Source: Allomesorhizobium sp043769475 (lineage in GTDB: Bacteria > Pseudomonadota > Alphaproteobacteria > Rhizobiales > Rhizobiaceae). Taken from it: a stretch of 64,000 nt of DNA. The notes beneath the pieces were generated by a model. The model was given only the letters and a program-made list of their open reading frames with translations, did no database searches and was not told the DNA's origin. How positions within the stretch are numbered: position 1 is the stretch's first letter; the number at the start of each line of letters is the position of its first letter. The position numbers were made by a program, and so were the translations under genes. The stretch is taken from positions 682,001 through 746,000 of the forward strand of contig NZ_CP171729.1 of NCBI RefSeq assembly GCF_043769475.1. Direction: 5' to 3'. This document shows positions 51,743 to 61,216 of the stretch, in pieces.

Positions 51743-51778
51743 TGTCAATAATAAATAAGAGTGATTTAATTATTGACA
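51743..51778. promoter_or_regulatory. Inverted repeat with back-to-back -35 boxes, presumed FrcR operator
   Basis: TGTCAATAAT (51743-51752) and ATTATTGACA (51769-51778) are perfect inverted arms separated by 16 bp. Each arm ends in TTGACA pointing outwards. On the plus strand the -35 at 51773-51778 is followed after 17 bp by a weak -10 TTTTCT (51796-51801), towards frcB. On the minus strand the -35 at 51743-51748 is followed after 17 bp by CATTCT, towards frcR. One protein bound here would block both promoters. Confidence 0.65.
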
Positions 51779-51889
51779 AACCAATTAGGCTGCTGTTTTC
51801 TGATGCGAGATTGCCGAGGGCGACAGCGCCTCGACGTCTGGAAGATGCCGGCTTTCCGGCATCGGTCGTGTTTCACTGGGAGGATAACC

Positions 51890-52924
51890 GTGACCAAAAC
51901 CGCAATTCTGAAATCCACCGTTTTCGGGGCGGCTGCCGCTGCTCTTCTGGCGTTTGCGCCCGCCGCATCGGCGCAAGATGTGAGCGCCTGCCTCATTACC
52001 AAGACCGATACCAATCCGTTCTTCGTCAAGATGAAGGAAGGCGCCACCGCGAAGGCGACTGAACTCGGCATCACGCTGAAGGCTTATGCCGGCAAGGTAG
52101 ATGGCGATTCGGAAAGCCAGGTCGCGGCCATCGAAAGCTGCATCGCCGACGGTGCCAAGGGCATCCTGATCACGGCGTCCGATACCAAGGGCATCGTGTC
52201 GACGGTCAAGAAGGCGCGCGACGCCGGCATTCTGGTCATCGCGCTCGATACTCCACTCGATCCGCTCGATGCTGCCGACGCAACCTTCGCGACCGACAAC
52301 TTCGAGGCGGGCCGGCTGATAGGCGCTTGGGCCGCCGCGACGCTGGGCGACAAGGCGAAGGACGCGAAGATCGGCTTCCTCGACCTGACGCCGGACCAGC
52401 CGACCGTCGACGTGCTGCGCGACCAGGGCTTCATGGCGGGCTTCGGCATCGACACCAAGGACGTGAACAAGATCGGCGACGAGGACGATCCGCGCATCGT
52501 CGGCCACGATGTCACCAACGGCAACGAGGAAGGCGGCCGCAAGGCCATGGAAAACCTCTTGCAGAAGGATCCGTCGATCAACGTCATCCACACCATCAAC
52601 GAGCCTGCCGCCGTCGGCGCCTATCAGGCGCTCAAGGCCGTCGGCATGGAAGGCAACGTCCTGATCGTTTCGGTCGACGGCGGCTGCCCCGGCGTGAAAT
52701 CGGTAGCGGAGGGAGTGATTGGCGCCACGTCCCAGCAATATCCGCTGCAGATGGCCGCGCTCGGCATCGAGGCGATCGCCGCCTTCGCCAAGGACGGTAC
52801 CAAGCCCAAGCCGACAGAAGGCAAGGAGTTCTTCGATACCGGCGTCAATCTGGTGACCGACAAGCCGGCCGAAGGCGTTCCGTCGATCGACACCAAGGAA
52901 GGCACGGCGAAGTGCTGGGGGTGA
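51890..52924 (+). CDS. frcB: Fructose-type ABC transporter, periplasmic binding protein
   Basis: FrcB binds fructose (in Sinorhizobium also ribose and mannose) and delivers it to FrcC/FrcA. The 344-residue protein has a signal peptide (MTKTAILKSTVFGAAAAALL, cleaved near ASAQD) and the sugar-binding type 1 fold: CLITKTDTNPFFVKMKEGA, ESCIADGAKGILITASDTKG, ATFATDNFEAG, INEPAAVGAYQAL and SVDGGCPGVKS. Overall similarity to remembered FrcB is very high. The GTG at 51890 has GGGAGG upstream, better than the in-frame ATG at 51773, which lies inside the promoter region. Confidence 0.94.
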   Translation: MTKTAILKSTVFGAAAAALLAFAPAASAQDVSACLITKTDTNPFFVKMKEGATAKATELGITLKAYAGKVDGDSESQVAAIESCIADGAKGILITASDTKGIVSTVKKARDAGILVIALDTPLDPLDAADATFATDNFEAGRLIGAWAAATLGDKAKDAKIGFLDLTPDQPTVDVLRDQGFMAGFGIDTKDVNKIGDEDDPRIVGHDVTNGNEEGGRKAMENLLQKDPSINVIHTINEPAAVGAYQALKAVGMEGNVLIVSVDGGCPGVKSVAEGVIGATSQQYPLQMAALGIEAIAAFAKDGTKPKPTEGKEFFDTGVNLVTDKPAEGVPSIDTKEGTAKCWG

Positions 52925-52936
52925 AAAAGCCGACGT

Positions 52937-53055
52937 GAATTCTACTCCGGCGGCCATCTGACGGCGTCTTCTGCGCTTCCGGTGCTCACGGACTTATGTC
53001 CGCTCCGCTCCGGTTCTCGAAGCCATCCGCCATCTGACTCGCCGGAGCGAATTCT
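52937..53055 (+). repeat. Structured intercistronic segment between frcB and frcC
   Basis: GAATTC plus CTCCGGCG (52937-52952) has an inverted partner CGCCGGAG then GAATTC at 53041-53055. The direct repeat GCCATCTGAC occurs at 52953-52962 and 53029-53038, and a small hairpin CGGAC-TTAT-GTCCG lies at 52989-53002. No coding sequence is visible. The layout resembles a palindromic intergenic element; I cannot confirm copies elsewhere. Confidence 0.65.
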
Positions 53056-53088
53056 CATCCGGCTTTGACGACCTTCAGATCTCCGACC

Positions 53089-53117
53089 CGGTCGGGACTT
53101 GATCCCCGACCGGTTTA
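53089..53117 (+). terminator. Strong hairpin before frcC, possible attenuator
   Basis: CCGGTCGGG (53089-53097) pairs with CCCGACCGG (53106-53114) across an 8-base loop and is followed by TTTAG. It could partly stop transcription after frcB or shield the frcB mRNA 3' end, so that more binding protein than permease is made. Confidence 0.6.
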
Positions 53118-53215
53118 GACTGACGATACATCCGCCGAAGCGACGAATAAAACTACGCCGGCAAAGACCGGCTTTCGGCAGGGAAACGCTGCGCTTTTGC
53201 GCGATGGGAGTTGAT

Positions 53216-54280
53216 ATGGCCGAAGCTCAGGAATTCGAAAAGGTTCTGTCGGGCAGCGACACGTCGGTCGCGGCGTTCGAGGATCACGGCGCATCGTTCG
53301 TGATGCGGATACAGCATTTCCTGCACTCGACGCCGGCGGCGGTCCCGCTGATCGTGCTTTTGCTGGCCATCGTCATTTTCGGCCTGAGCATCGGCGGACG
53401 GTTCTTCTCCTCCTATACGCTTACCTTGATCCTCCAGCAGATCGCCGTGGTGGGCATTCTAGGCGTGGCGCAGACTCTGGTGATCCTGACGGCTGGCATC
53501 GACCTGTCGATCGGCGTCGTGATGGTGATCTCGGCGGTCGTCATGGGCAATTTCGCCGTGGGCTACGGCTGGCCCGCGATCATCGCCATCCCGATTGGCC
53601 TGGTGGTTGGCGCGCTTTGCGGACTGCTGAATGGGGCGTTGGTCGCCTATGTGAAACTGCCGCCCTTCATCGTGACGCTGGGAACGTGGAACATCGTCAT
53701 GGCGACGAATTTCATCTACTCCGCCAACGAGACGATCCGCGACGCCGACGTCGCTGCCCAGGCGCCGCTGCTGCATCTGTTCGGGACGAGCTTTAAGCTC
53801 GGAAATGCGGTGTTGACCTTCGGCGTTATCGCTATGGTTATACTGGTTCTAGTCCTCTGGTACGCCCTCAACCATACCGCCTGGGGGAGGCACGTCTATG
53901 CGGTCGGCGACGATCCAGAAGCGGCGAAGCTCTCCGGCATCGAGACGAAGAAAGTTCTGATGTCTGTCTACGCGCTGGCCGGGCTGATCGCTGCGTTCGC
54001 GGCCTGGGTTGCGATCGGCCGCAACGGCTCGATCTCCCCCTCCTGGGCGGTCACCGACTACAATCTTCAAGCCATCACCGCGACGGTCATCGGCGGCATA
54101 TCGCTGTTCGGCGGGCGAGGCTCGATCCTCGGCACGCTGTTCGGCGCAATGATCGTCGGCGTCGTCTCCATGGGCTTGAACATGCTCGGCGCCGATCCGC
54201 AATGGAAGGTGCTTCTGACCGGTGTGCTCATCATCGGCGCCGTCGCCATCGACCAGTGGATCAGAAAGGTTTCGGTGTAG
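53216..54280 (+). CDS. frcC: Fructose-type ABC transporter, permease
   Basis: FrcC is the membrane channel of the importer. The 354-residue protein has about ten helices in the BPD_transp_2 (RbsC-like) fold. It shows LILQQIAVVGILGVAQTLVILTAGIDLSIG, the KLPPFIVTLGTWNI block, NHTAWGRHVYAVGDDPEAAKLSGI (coupling helix), and GGISLFGGRGSILGTLFGA. The ATG at 53216 (MAEAQEF) has GGGAG six bases upstream; ATG 53204 is an alternative. A long cytoplasmic N-terminus of about 45 residues precedes the first helix, as in FrcC. frcA starts 2 bp after its stop. Confidence 0.95.
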   Translation: MAEAQEFEKVLSGSDTSVAAFEDHGASFVMRIQHFLHSTPAAVPLIVLLLAIVIFGLSIGGRFFSSYTLTLILQQIAVVGILGVAQTLVILTAGIDLSIGVVMVISAVVMGNFAVGYGWPAIIAIPIGLVVGALCGLLNGALVAYVKLPPFIVTLGTWNIVMATNFIYSANETIRDADVAAQAPLLHLFGTSFKLGNAVLTFGVIAMVILVLVLWYALNHTAWGRHVYAVGDDPEAAKLSGIETKKVLMSVYALAGLIAAFAAWVAIGRNGSISPSWAVTDYNLQAITATVIGGISLFGGRGSILGTLFGAMIVGVVSMGLNMLGADPQWKVLLTGVLIIGAVAIDQWIRKVSV

Positions 54281-54282
54281 CC

Positions 54283-55068
54283 ATGACCACCACGCAACCG
54301 TTGCTCACCGCGCGCGGGCTGACCAAGCGCTATGGCCGCGTCACCGCGCTCGACAATGCCGATTTTGACCTCTATCCGGGCGAAATCCTGGCGGTGATCG
54401 GAGACAACGGCGCCGGCAAGTCCTCGCTGATCAAGGCGATCTCCGGCGCAGTTCATCCCGATGAGGGTGAGATCCGCTTGAACGGCGAGGTGATCAATTT
54501 CAAGTCGCCGATGGAAGCGCGCGACGCCGGCATCGAGACGGTTTACCAGAATCTTGCCCTGTCGCCTGCGCTCTCGATCGCCGACAACATGTTTCTCGGG
54601 CGCGAGATCCGCAAGCCCGGTTTTCTCGGCCAGTGGTTCAGGATGCTGGACCGCCCGGCCATGGAAAAGCGCGCCCGGGAGAAGCTTACGGAACTCGGGC
54701 TGATGACCATCCAGAACATTGGCCAGGCCGTCGAAACGCTTTCGGGAGGGCAGCGCCAGGGCGTCGCCGTCGCGCGGGCGGCCGCATTCGGTTCGAAAGT
54801 GGTGATCATGGACGAGCCCACGGCGGCGCTCGGCGTCAAGGAATCGCGCCGCGTTTTGGAACTCATTCTGGACGTGAAACGGCGCGGCCTGCCGATCGTA
54901 CTCATCTCGCACAACATGCCGCATGTATTCGAGGTCGCCGACCGCATCCATATCCACCGGCTCGGCCGCCGGCTGACGGTCATCGATCCGAAGCAGTACA
55001 CGATGTCCGACGCCGTGGCTTTCATGACCGGGGCCAAGCCGGCGCCGGAGCAGATGGTGGCGGCATAG
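54283..55068 (+). CDS. frcA: Fructose-type ABC transporter, ATP-binding protein
   Basis: The 261-residue ATPase powers import. Walker A is GDNGAGKSS, the signature is LSGGQRQGVAV, Walker B is KVVIMDEPTAALG and the switch His is in LISHNMPHV. Unlike RbsA/XylG (about 500 residues) it has only one nucleotide-binding domain and must act as a homodimer, as in rhizobial FrcA. The C-terminus LTVIDPKQYTMSDAVAFMTGA matches this subgroup. The ATG at 54283 lies 2 bp after frcC; longer upstream frames overlap frcC. It is the last frc gene before glgP. Confidence 0.95.
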   Translation: MTTTQPLLTARGLTKRYGRVTALDNADFDLYPGEILAVIGDNGAGKSSLIKAISGAVHPDEGEIRLNGEVINFKSPMEARDAGIETVYQNLALSPALSIADNMFLGREIRKPGFLGQWFRMLDRPAMEKRAREKLTELGLMTIQNIGQAVETLSGGQRQGVAVARAAAFGSKVVIMDEPTAALGVKESRRVLELILDVKRRGLPIVLISHNMPHVFEVADRIHIHRLGRRLTVIDPKQYTMSDAVAFMTGAKPAPEQMVAA

Positions 55069-55200
55069 CCAAAAGTACGAACTTGCCTGCGGCGTTTAAT
55101 CGATTGTGCTTGCCGCGGGATCGGATAGCATGAAAACGGGAGGAATCTGGAGCTACGCCGCTTTGACGGAGCTCCAATTCGAAAACGCTCAAGAGGCGAT

Positions 55201-57666
55201 ATGACGCTGACGACAACCGAACTCCCACGGCTGAATTTGACAAATCCCGACCCCAAAGCACTCGCTGCCGAAATCCTGGAAGCCCTGAAATACAGGGTCG
55301 GCAAGGATGCGGCGGTCGCGACGCGCGAGGACTGGCTGACCGCCGCGATCAAGGTTGTGCGCGATCGTATCGTCGACCGCTGGCACGAATCCACCAAGGA
55401 GGCGTACGAAGCCGGCGCCAAGCGCGTCTATTACCTGTCGCTGGAATTCCTGATCGGCCGGCTGATGCGGGATGCGTTCTCCAACCTCGGCGTGATGGAC
55501 GCAATGCGCGAGGCGCTCGCCACGCTAGGCGTCGATCTGGACGTGATTGCCGCGCTGGAGCCCGACGCCGCACTCGGCAATGGCGGCCTGGGACGGCTCG
55601 CCGCCTGCTTCATGGAATCGATGGCGACGGTTGGCGTGCCGGCGCATGGCTACGGCATCCGCTATGCCAACGGCATGTTCCGCCAGGAAATCCATGACGG
55701 CTGGCAGGTCGAGCTGCCCGAGACCTGGCTCGACCACGGCAATCCATGGGAATTCGAGCGGCGGGAGCGGTCTTTCGAGGTTGGTTTCGGCGGAACGGTT
55801 GAATCGGTGACCAGCAAGGACGGACGCCTGGAGCGCCATGTCTGGAAGCCTCACGACCGGCTGCTGGCCGTCGCCTACGACACTCCCGTCGTTGGCTGGC
55901 GCGGCGCCCGCGTCAACACGCTGCGGCTGTGGTCGGGAATGCCGATCGACCCGATCCTGCTGGACGCCTTCAACGCCGGAGACCACATCGGCGCGCTGCG
56001 CGAGAGCAACAAGGCCGATGCGCTGTCTCGCGTGCTCTATCCCGCCGATTCGAGCGAAGCCGGCCAGGAACTGCGGCTGCGGCAGGAATATTTCTTCTCT
56101 ACCGCCTCCCTGCAGGACATCATCCAGCGGCATCTCAGCCAATATGGCGATCTACTGTCGCTGCCCGATAAGGCGGCAATCCATCTCAACGACACCCATC
56201 CGGCAATCGCCGTGGCCGAACTGCTGCGGCTCCTGATGGACGTGCATCTGCTCGATTTCGACACCGCCTGGGACATCAGCAAGCGAACTTTCGCTTACAC
56301 CAACCACACGCTGCTGCCCGAGGCGCTGGAAAGCTGGGCGGTGCCGCTGTTCGAGCGGCTGCTGCCGCGGCACATGCAGATCATCTACGCGATCAACGCG
56401 GAGATCCTGCTGGAGGCGCGAGCTTCGGATCAGTTCAACGGCGAGGAGATCAGCCGCATCTCGCTGATCCAGGAGAATGGCGAACGCCGGGTCCGCATGG
56501 GCAATCTGGCCTTCGCCGGTTCCCATTCGATCAACGGCGTTTCGGCCCTGCACACCGAATTGATGAAGGAAACGGTGTTCGCCGACCTGCACCGGCTCTA
56601 TCCCGAGCGCATCAACAACAAGACCAACGGCATCACGCCGCGCCGCTGGCTGTTCCAGAGCAATCCCGGGCTGACGACGCTCATCCGCGAAGCCATCGGC
56701 GATCGCTTCCTGGACGAAATCGATGCGCTGAAGGAACTGGACGGATTTGCCGAAGATGCCTCGTTCCGCGAGCAGTTCGCATCGGTAAAGCGCGCCAACA
56801 AGGAGCGGCTGGCGGCGATGATCATGGAGCGCCAGGGCATCAGGATCGATCCGTCGGCGCTGTTCGATATCCAGATCAAGCGCATCCACGAATACAAGCG
56901 CCAGCTTTTGAACATCATCGAGGCCGTGGCGCTTTACGACCAGATCCGTTCGCATCCCGAGCGGGACTGGATGCCACGCGTAAAATTCTTTGGCGGCAAG
57001 GCGGCGCCCAGCTATCACAATGCCAAGCTGATCATCAAACTGGCCAACGACGTTGCCAGGGTGATCAATCGCGATCCGGCTGTCCGCGGCCTGCTCAAGG
57101 TGGTGTTCGTGCCGAACTACAATGTCAGCACGGCCGAGATCATGGTTCCCGCCGCCGACCTCTCCGAGCAGATTTCGACCGCCGGCATGGAGGCTTCCGG
57201 CACCGGCAACATGAAGTTCGCGCTGAACGGCGCCCTGACCATCGGCACGCTCGACGGGGCGAATGTCGAGATCAAGGAGTGCGTTGGCGATGAAAACATC
57301 TTCATTTTCGGCCTGACGGCCGCGGAGGTGGCCGAGAGGCGCGACAATGGCTACGCGCCGCGTTCGGTCATCGAGGGTTCGCCGGAGCTTTCGCAGGCGC
57401 TTGCCGCGATCTCTTCAGGCGTCTTTTCGCCGGACGATCGCGCCCGCTACCGCGGATTGACGGACGGGCTCTACCAGCATGACTGGTTCATGGTCGCGGC
57501 CGATTTCGACGCCTATGCCGACGCGCAGCGCCAGGTCGACGCCGTCTGGCGCGACAGTCCCGACTGGTATGCCAGGGCAATCCACAACGTCGCCCGGACG
57601 GGATGGTTCTCATCGGACCGCACCATTCGCCAATACGCCAACGAAATCTGGAACGTCCCGGCATGA
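55201..57666 (+). CDS. glgP: Glycogen phosphorylase
   Basis: Releases glucose-1-phosphate from glycogen. The 821-residue protein has the phosphorylase fold: VYYLSLEFLIGRLM, NGGLGRLAACFMESM (sugar-binding), NDTHPAIAVAELLR, FAYTNHTLLPEALE and the PLP lysine in EASGTGNMKFALNGALTIGTLDGANVEI. The ATG at 55201 is preceded by AAGAGG. Glucose-1-phosphate can go back to GlgC or to Pgm, both encoded downstream. It opens the glg operon, 132 bp after frcA; glgB follows 48 bp later. Confidence 0.97.
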   Translation: MTLTTTELPRLNLTNPDPKALAAEILEALKYRVGKDAAVATREDWLTAAIKVVRDRIVDRWHESTKEAYEAGAKRVYYLSLEFLIGRLMRDAFSNLGVMDAMREALATLGVDLDVIAALEPDAALGNGGLGRLAACFMESMATVGVPAHGYGIRYANGMFRQEIHDGWQVELPETWLDHGNPWEFERRERSFEVGFGGTVESVTSKDGRLERHVWKPHDRLLAVAYDTPVVGWRGARVNTLRLWSGMPIDPILLDAFNAGDHIGALRESNKADALSRVLYPADSSEAGQELRLRQEYFFSTASLQDIIQRHLSQYGDLLSLPDKAAIHLNDTHPAIAVAELLRLLMDVHLLDFDTAWDISKRTFAYTNHTLLPEALESWAVPLFERLLPRHMQIIYAINAEILLEARASDQFNGEEISRISLIQENGERRVRMGNLAFAGSHSINGVSALHTELMKETVFADLHRLYPERINNKTNGITPRRWLFQSNPGLTTLIREAIGDRFLDEIDALKELDGFAEDASFREQFASVKRANKERLAAMIMERQGIRIDPSALFDIQIKRIHEYKRQLLNIIEAVALYDQIRSHPERDWMPRVKFFGGKAAPSYHNAKLIIKLANDVARVINRDPAVRGLLKVVFVPNYNVSTAEIMVPAADLSEQISTAGMEASGTGNMKFALNGALTIGTLDGANVEIKECVGDENIFIFGLTAAEVAERRDNGYAPRSVIEGSPELSQALAAISSGVFSPDDRARYRGLTDGLYQHDWFMVAADFDAYADAQRQVDAVWRDSPDWYARAIHNVARTGWFSSDRTIRQYANEIWNVPA

Positions 57667-57714
57667 TGTGATTTCCTGACCGTAGTGCGGAAGCCTTGAG
57701 GAGGGGCGCCGATC

Positions 57715-59931
57715 ATGAAGAAGCCGCGTGCGACCGCCGGGACGAAAGAGCTACCCGGCCTCACCGCGCGCAGCGATGTCGAGGCGATTGTTTCGGGCAG
57801 GCATGGTGATCCGTTTTCGGTCCTGGGAGTTCACGAAGCAGATGGCAGGCTGGTGGCGCGCTGCTTCGTGCCGCATGCGGAATTCGTGACCGCCTTCACG
57901 CTTCAGGGAAAGAAGGCAGGCGAACTTGCGCGCGTCCACGACGCCGGATTCTTCGAAGGCAAGCTTTCGATCCGCAAGCGCCAGCCGCTGAAATATCTGG
58001 CGAGGAATGCCGGCGGAGAATGGCAACTGACGGACCCTTATTCGTTCGGGCCGGTCCTTGGGCCCATGGACGATTATTTCATTGCCGAAGGCTCGCATCT
58101 CAGGCTTTTCGACAAGCTTGGCGCACATCTCATCTCACATGAGGGCGCCTCCGGCGTGCACTTCGCGGTCTGGGCGCCCAATGCCCGGCGCGTCTCCGTC
58201 GTCGGCGATTTCAACGAGTGGGATGGCCGTCGCCATTCCATGCGCCACCGCATCGATACCGGCATCTGGGAAGTGTTCGTGCCCGATCTCGGCGAGGGGC
58301 GACCGTATAAATACGAGATCATCGGGCCTAAGGGCGAAAAACTGCCGTTGAAGGCCGATCCGTTCGCTTTCCGCTCCGAACTCCGACCGGCGACGGCTTC
58401 GGTGACCACCACGCCGCTTCGGCACGAATGGGGCGACGAGGCGCACAAGGCGTTCTGGCGGGACGCGGACATTCGTCGCGAGGCGATCTCGATCTACGAG
58501 GTCCACGCCGGCTCGTGGCAGCGCCACCCGGACGGCTCCTTCCTGTCATGGGACGAACTTGCCGACCGGCTTATCCCCTATGTCGTCGATACCGGCTTCA
58601 CGCATATCGAGTTCATGCCGATTACCGAGCATCCCTACGATCCTTCATGGGGCTATCAGACGACCGGTTTGTATGCGCCGACTGCGCGGTTCGGCGAGCC
58701 GGAGGGGTTTGCGCGCTTTGTCGACGGTGCGCATCGGGCAGGCCTCGGCGTCATTCTCGATTGGGTGCCGGCGCATTTCCCGGTCGACGAGCACGGCCTG
58801 ATCTGGTTCGACGGCACAGCGCTCTACGAGCATGCCGACCCGCGCAAGGGGTTTCATCCCGACTGGAACACCGCGATCTACAATTTCGGCCGTCGGGAGG
58901 TCGTGTCGTTCCTCGTCAACAACGCGCTGTTCTGGGCCGAGAAATACCATCTCGACGGCCTGCGGGTCGATGCGGTCGCCTCGATGCTCTACCTCGATTA
59001 TTCGCGCAAGGCGGGGGAGTGGATCCCCAACGAGCTTGGTGGGCGCGAGAACCTCGAAGCGGTGAAGTTTCTGCAAAAGATGAACATCGCCGTCTATGGC
59101 GCACATCCCGGTGTCATCACCATCGCCGAAGAGTCCACTTCCTGGCCAAAGGTGTCGCAGCCCGTGCATGAAGGCGGGCTAGGCTTCGGCTTCAAGTGGA
59201 ATATGGGCTTCATGAACGACACGCTGGAATACCTGTCGAAAGAGCCGATCCACCGCAAGCACCACCATGGCGAGATCACATTCGGCCTAGTCTATGCGTT
59301 CAGCGAGAATTTTGTCTTGCCGCTTTCCCATGACGAGGTGGTGCACGGCAAAGGCTCGCTGCTCACCAAGATGGCCGGCGACGACTGGCAGAAGTTCGCG
59401 ACGCTGCGCGCCTACTACGCCTTCATGTGGGGCTATCCCGGCAAGAAGCTTCTGTTCATGGGCCAGGAGTTTGCCCAGCGCGACGAATGGAGCGAAGCAA
59501 GGTCGCTGGACTGGCAGGTGCTCGACCACGCGCCGCACCGGGGCATGCGGCAGCTGGTGCGCGATCTCAATTATCTCTACCGCTCGCGTCCGTCGCTGCA
59601 TGCGCGCGATTGCGAACCGGAGGGCTTTTCCTGGCTCGTGGTGGACGATAGCCAGAATTCGGTATTTGCCTGGCTGCGCACGGCGCCGGACGGCAATCCG
59701 GTCGCCGTCATTTCCAACTTCACGCCTGTGCCGCGCGAAAACTACCGTATTCCGCTGCCGTCTGCGGGGCGGTGGCGCGAGGTCATGAACACCGACGCCG
59801 CCGACTATGGTGGATCGGGCAAGGGCAATGCGGGCGTGATCGTGGCGACGGAAGGTGCTGGAGGAGAAGTGTCGGGGACGATGCTTCTGCCGCCGCTGGC
59901 CACGATCATGCTCGAATGCATGCCGGAATGA
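57715..59931 (+). CDS. glgB: 1,4-alpha-glucan branching enzyme
   Basis: Makes the alpha-1,6 branches of glycogen. The 738-residue GH13 enzyme has an N-terminal N1 module (about 20-130), a CBM48 module (GVHFAVWAPNARRVSVVGDFNEWDG), the catalytic barrel, and a C-terminal all-beta domain. Catalytic residues are visible: nucleophile Asp in LDGLRVDAVASM, acid Glu in VITIAEESTSWP, and the stabilising Asp in LSHDEVVHGKGS. The ATG at 57715 follows GAGGGGCGCC. The gene overlaps none; glgC follows 17 bp after the stop. Confidence 0.97.
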   Translation: MKKPRATAGTKELPGLTARSDVEAIVSGRHGDPFSVLGVHEADGRLVARCFVPHAEFVTAFTLQGKKAGELARVHDAGFFEGKLSIRKRQPLKYLARNAGGEWQLTDPYSFGPVLGPMDDYFIAEGSHLRLFDKLGAHLISHEGASGVHFAVWAPNARRVSVVGDFNEWDGRRHSMRHRIDTGIWEVFVPDLGEGRPYKYEIIGPKGEKLPLKADPFAFRSELRPATASVTTTPLRHEWGDEAHKAFWRDADIRREAISIYEVHAGSWQRHPDGSFLSWDELADRLIPYVVDTGFTHIEFMPITEHPYDPSWGYQTTGLYAPTARFGEPEGFARFVDGAHRAGLGVILDWVPAHFPVDEHGLIWFDGTALYEHADPRKGFHPDWNTAIYNFGRREVVSFLVNNALFWAEKYHLDGLRVDAVASMLYLDYSRKAGEWIPNELGGRENLEAVKFLQKMNIAVYGAHPGVITIAEESTSWPKVSQPVHEGGLGFGFKWNMGFMNDTLEYLSKEPIHRKHHHGEITFGLVYAFSENFVLPLSHDEVVHGKGSLLTKMAGDDWQKFATLRAYYAFMWGYPGKKLLFMGQEFAQRDEWSEARSLDWQVLDHAPHRGMRQLVRDLNYLYRSRPSLHARDCEPEGFSWLVVDDSQNSVFAWLRTAPDGNPVAVISNFTPVPRENYRIPLPSAGRWREVMNTDAADYGGSGKGNAGVIVATEGAGGEVSGTMLLPPLATIMLECMPE

Positions 59932-59948
59932 GTAAATGGGAGGGTAAC

Positions 59949-61214
59949 ATGGTGGACACGAAACGGACCCAACCGCTGGCGCGCGACGCAATGGCCTACG
60001 TGCTGGCGGGCGGACGCGGCAGCCGTCTCAAGGAATTGACCGACCGGCGCGCCAAGCCCGCTGTCTATTTCGGCGGCAAGACCCGCATCATCGATTTCGC
60101 CCTGTCCAACGCCCTGAATTCCGGCATTCGCCGCCTCGGTGTCGCGACGCAGTACAAGGCGCACTCGCTGATCCGCCATCTGCAGCGAGGCTGGAATTTC
60201 CTACGGCCCGAGCGCAATGAGAGCTTCGACATCCTGCCGGCGAGCCAGCGTGTTTCGGAAACGCAGTGGTATGAAGGCACCGCCGATGCAGTCTACCAGA
60301 ACATCGACATAATCGAGAGCTACGGCCCCGAATACATGGTGATTCTGGCCGGCGACCACATCTACAAGATGGATTATGAAATGATGCTGCGCCAGCACGT
60401 CGAGGCCAACGCTGACGTGACGGTGGGCTGCCTGGAAGTGCCGCGCATGGAGGCGACCGGCTTCGGCGTGATGCATGTCGACAAGAAGGACAACATCATC
60501 TCCTTCATCGAAAAACCCGCCGACCCGCCCGGCATTCCCGACAAACCCGATCACGCGCTCGCTTCGATGGGCATCTACGTGTTCCGGACGAAATTCCTGA
60601 TGGACCAGTTGCGCCGCGACGCCGCCGAGCCGGATTCTAGCCGCGATTTCGGCAAGGATATCATCCCCTACATAGTCCAGCACGGTAAGGCGATCGCGCA
60701 CCGCTTCGCCAAGTCGTGCGTCCGTTCGACGGCTGAAAACGAGGCGTACTGGCGCGATGTCGGAACGGTCGACGCCTACTGGGAGGCGAATATCGACCTA
60801 ACCGACATCACGCCGGAACTGGACCTCTACGATCGCGACTGGCCAATCTGGACCTATGCCGAACTGAAGCCGCCGGCAAAATTCGTCCACGACGAGGATG
60901 GCAGGCGCGGCGAGGCGATATCCTCGCTCGTTTCGGGCGACTGCATCGTTTCCGGCGCTTCGCTGAGACGTAGCCTGATCTTCACCGGCGCGCGCATCAA
61001 TTCCTATTCGACGCTCGAGGAAGTCGTCATGCTTCCCGACTGCTATGTCGGGCGCGGCGCGAGGCTGAAGCGGGTCGTTATCGACCATGGCGTGAAAATC
61101 CCCGAAGGGCTGGTGGTCGGCGAGGATCCGGTGCTTGACGCCAAACGCTTCCGCGTATCTGAGAAAGGCATCTGCCTGATTACGCAGGAGATGATCGACA
61201 GGCTGGACGCCTGA
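59949..61214 (+). CDS. glgC: Glucose-1-phosphate adenylyltransferase (ADP-glucose pyrophosphorylase)
   Basis: Makes ADP-glucose, the committed step of glycogen synthesis, usually controlled by glycolytic effectors such as fructose-6-phosphate and pyruvate. The 421-residue protein starts with the pyrophosphorylase motif AYVLAGGRGSRLKELTDRRAKPAVYFGGK, has GDHIYKMDYEMML (metal), the GVMHVD and FIEKP blocks (glucose-1-P Lys), and a C-terminal beta-helix (SLVSGDCIVSGASLRRSLI). The ATG at 59949 (MVDTKRTQ) is chosen for GGGAGGG; an ATG at 59928 overlapping the glgB stop is possible. glgA starts 2 bp later. Confidence 0.96.
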   Translation: MVDTKRTQPLARDAMAYVLAGGRGSRLKELTDRRAKPAVYFGGKTRIIDFALSNALNSGIRRLGVATQYKAHSLIRHLQRGWNFLRPERNESFDILPASQRVSETQWYEGTADAVYQNIDIIESYGPEYMVILAGDHIYKMDYEMMLRQHVEANADVTVGCLEVPRMEATGFGVMHVDKKDNIISFIEKPADPPGIPDKPDHALASMGIYVFRTKFLMDQLRRDAAEPDSSRDFGKDIIPYIVQHGKAIAHRFAKSCVRSTAENEAYWRDVGTVDAYWEANIDLTDITPELDLYDRDWPIWTYAELKPPAKFVHDEDGRRGEAISSLVSGDCIVSGASLRRSLIFTGARINSYSTLEEVVMLPDCYVGRGARLKRVVIDHGVKIPEGLVVGEDPVLDAKRFRVSEKGICLITQEMIDRLDA

Positions 61215-61216
61215 CG

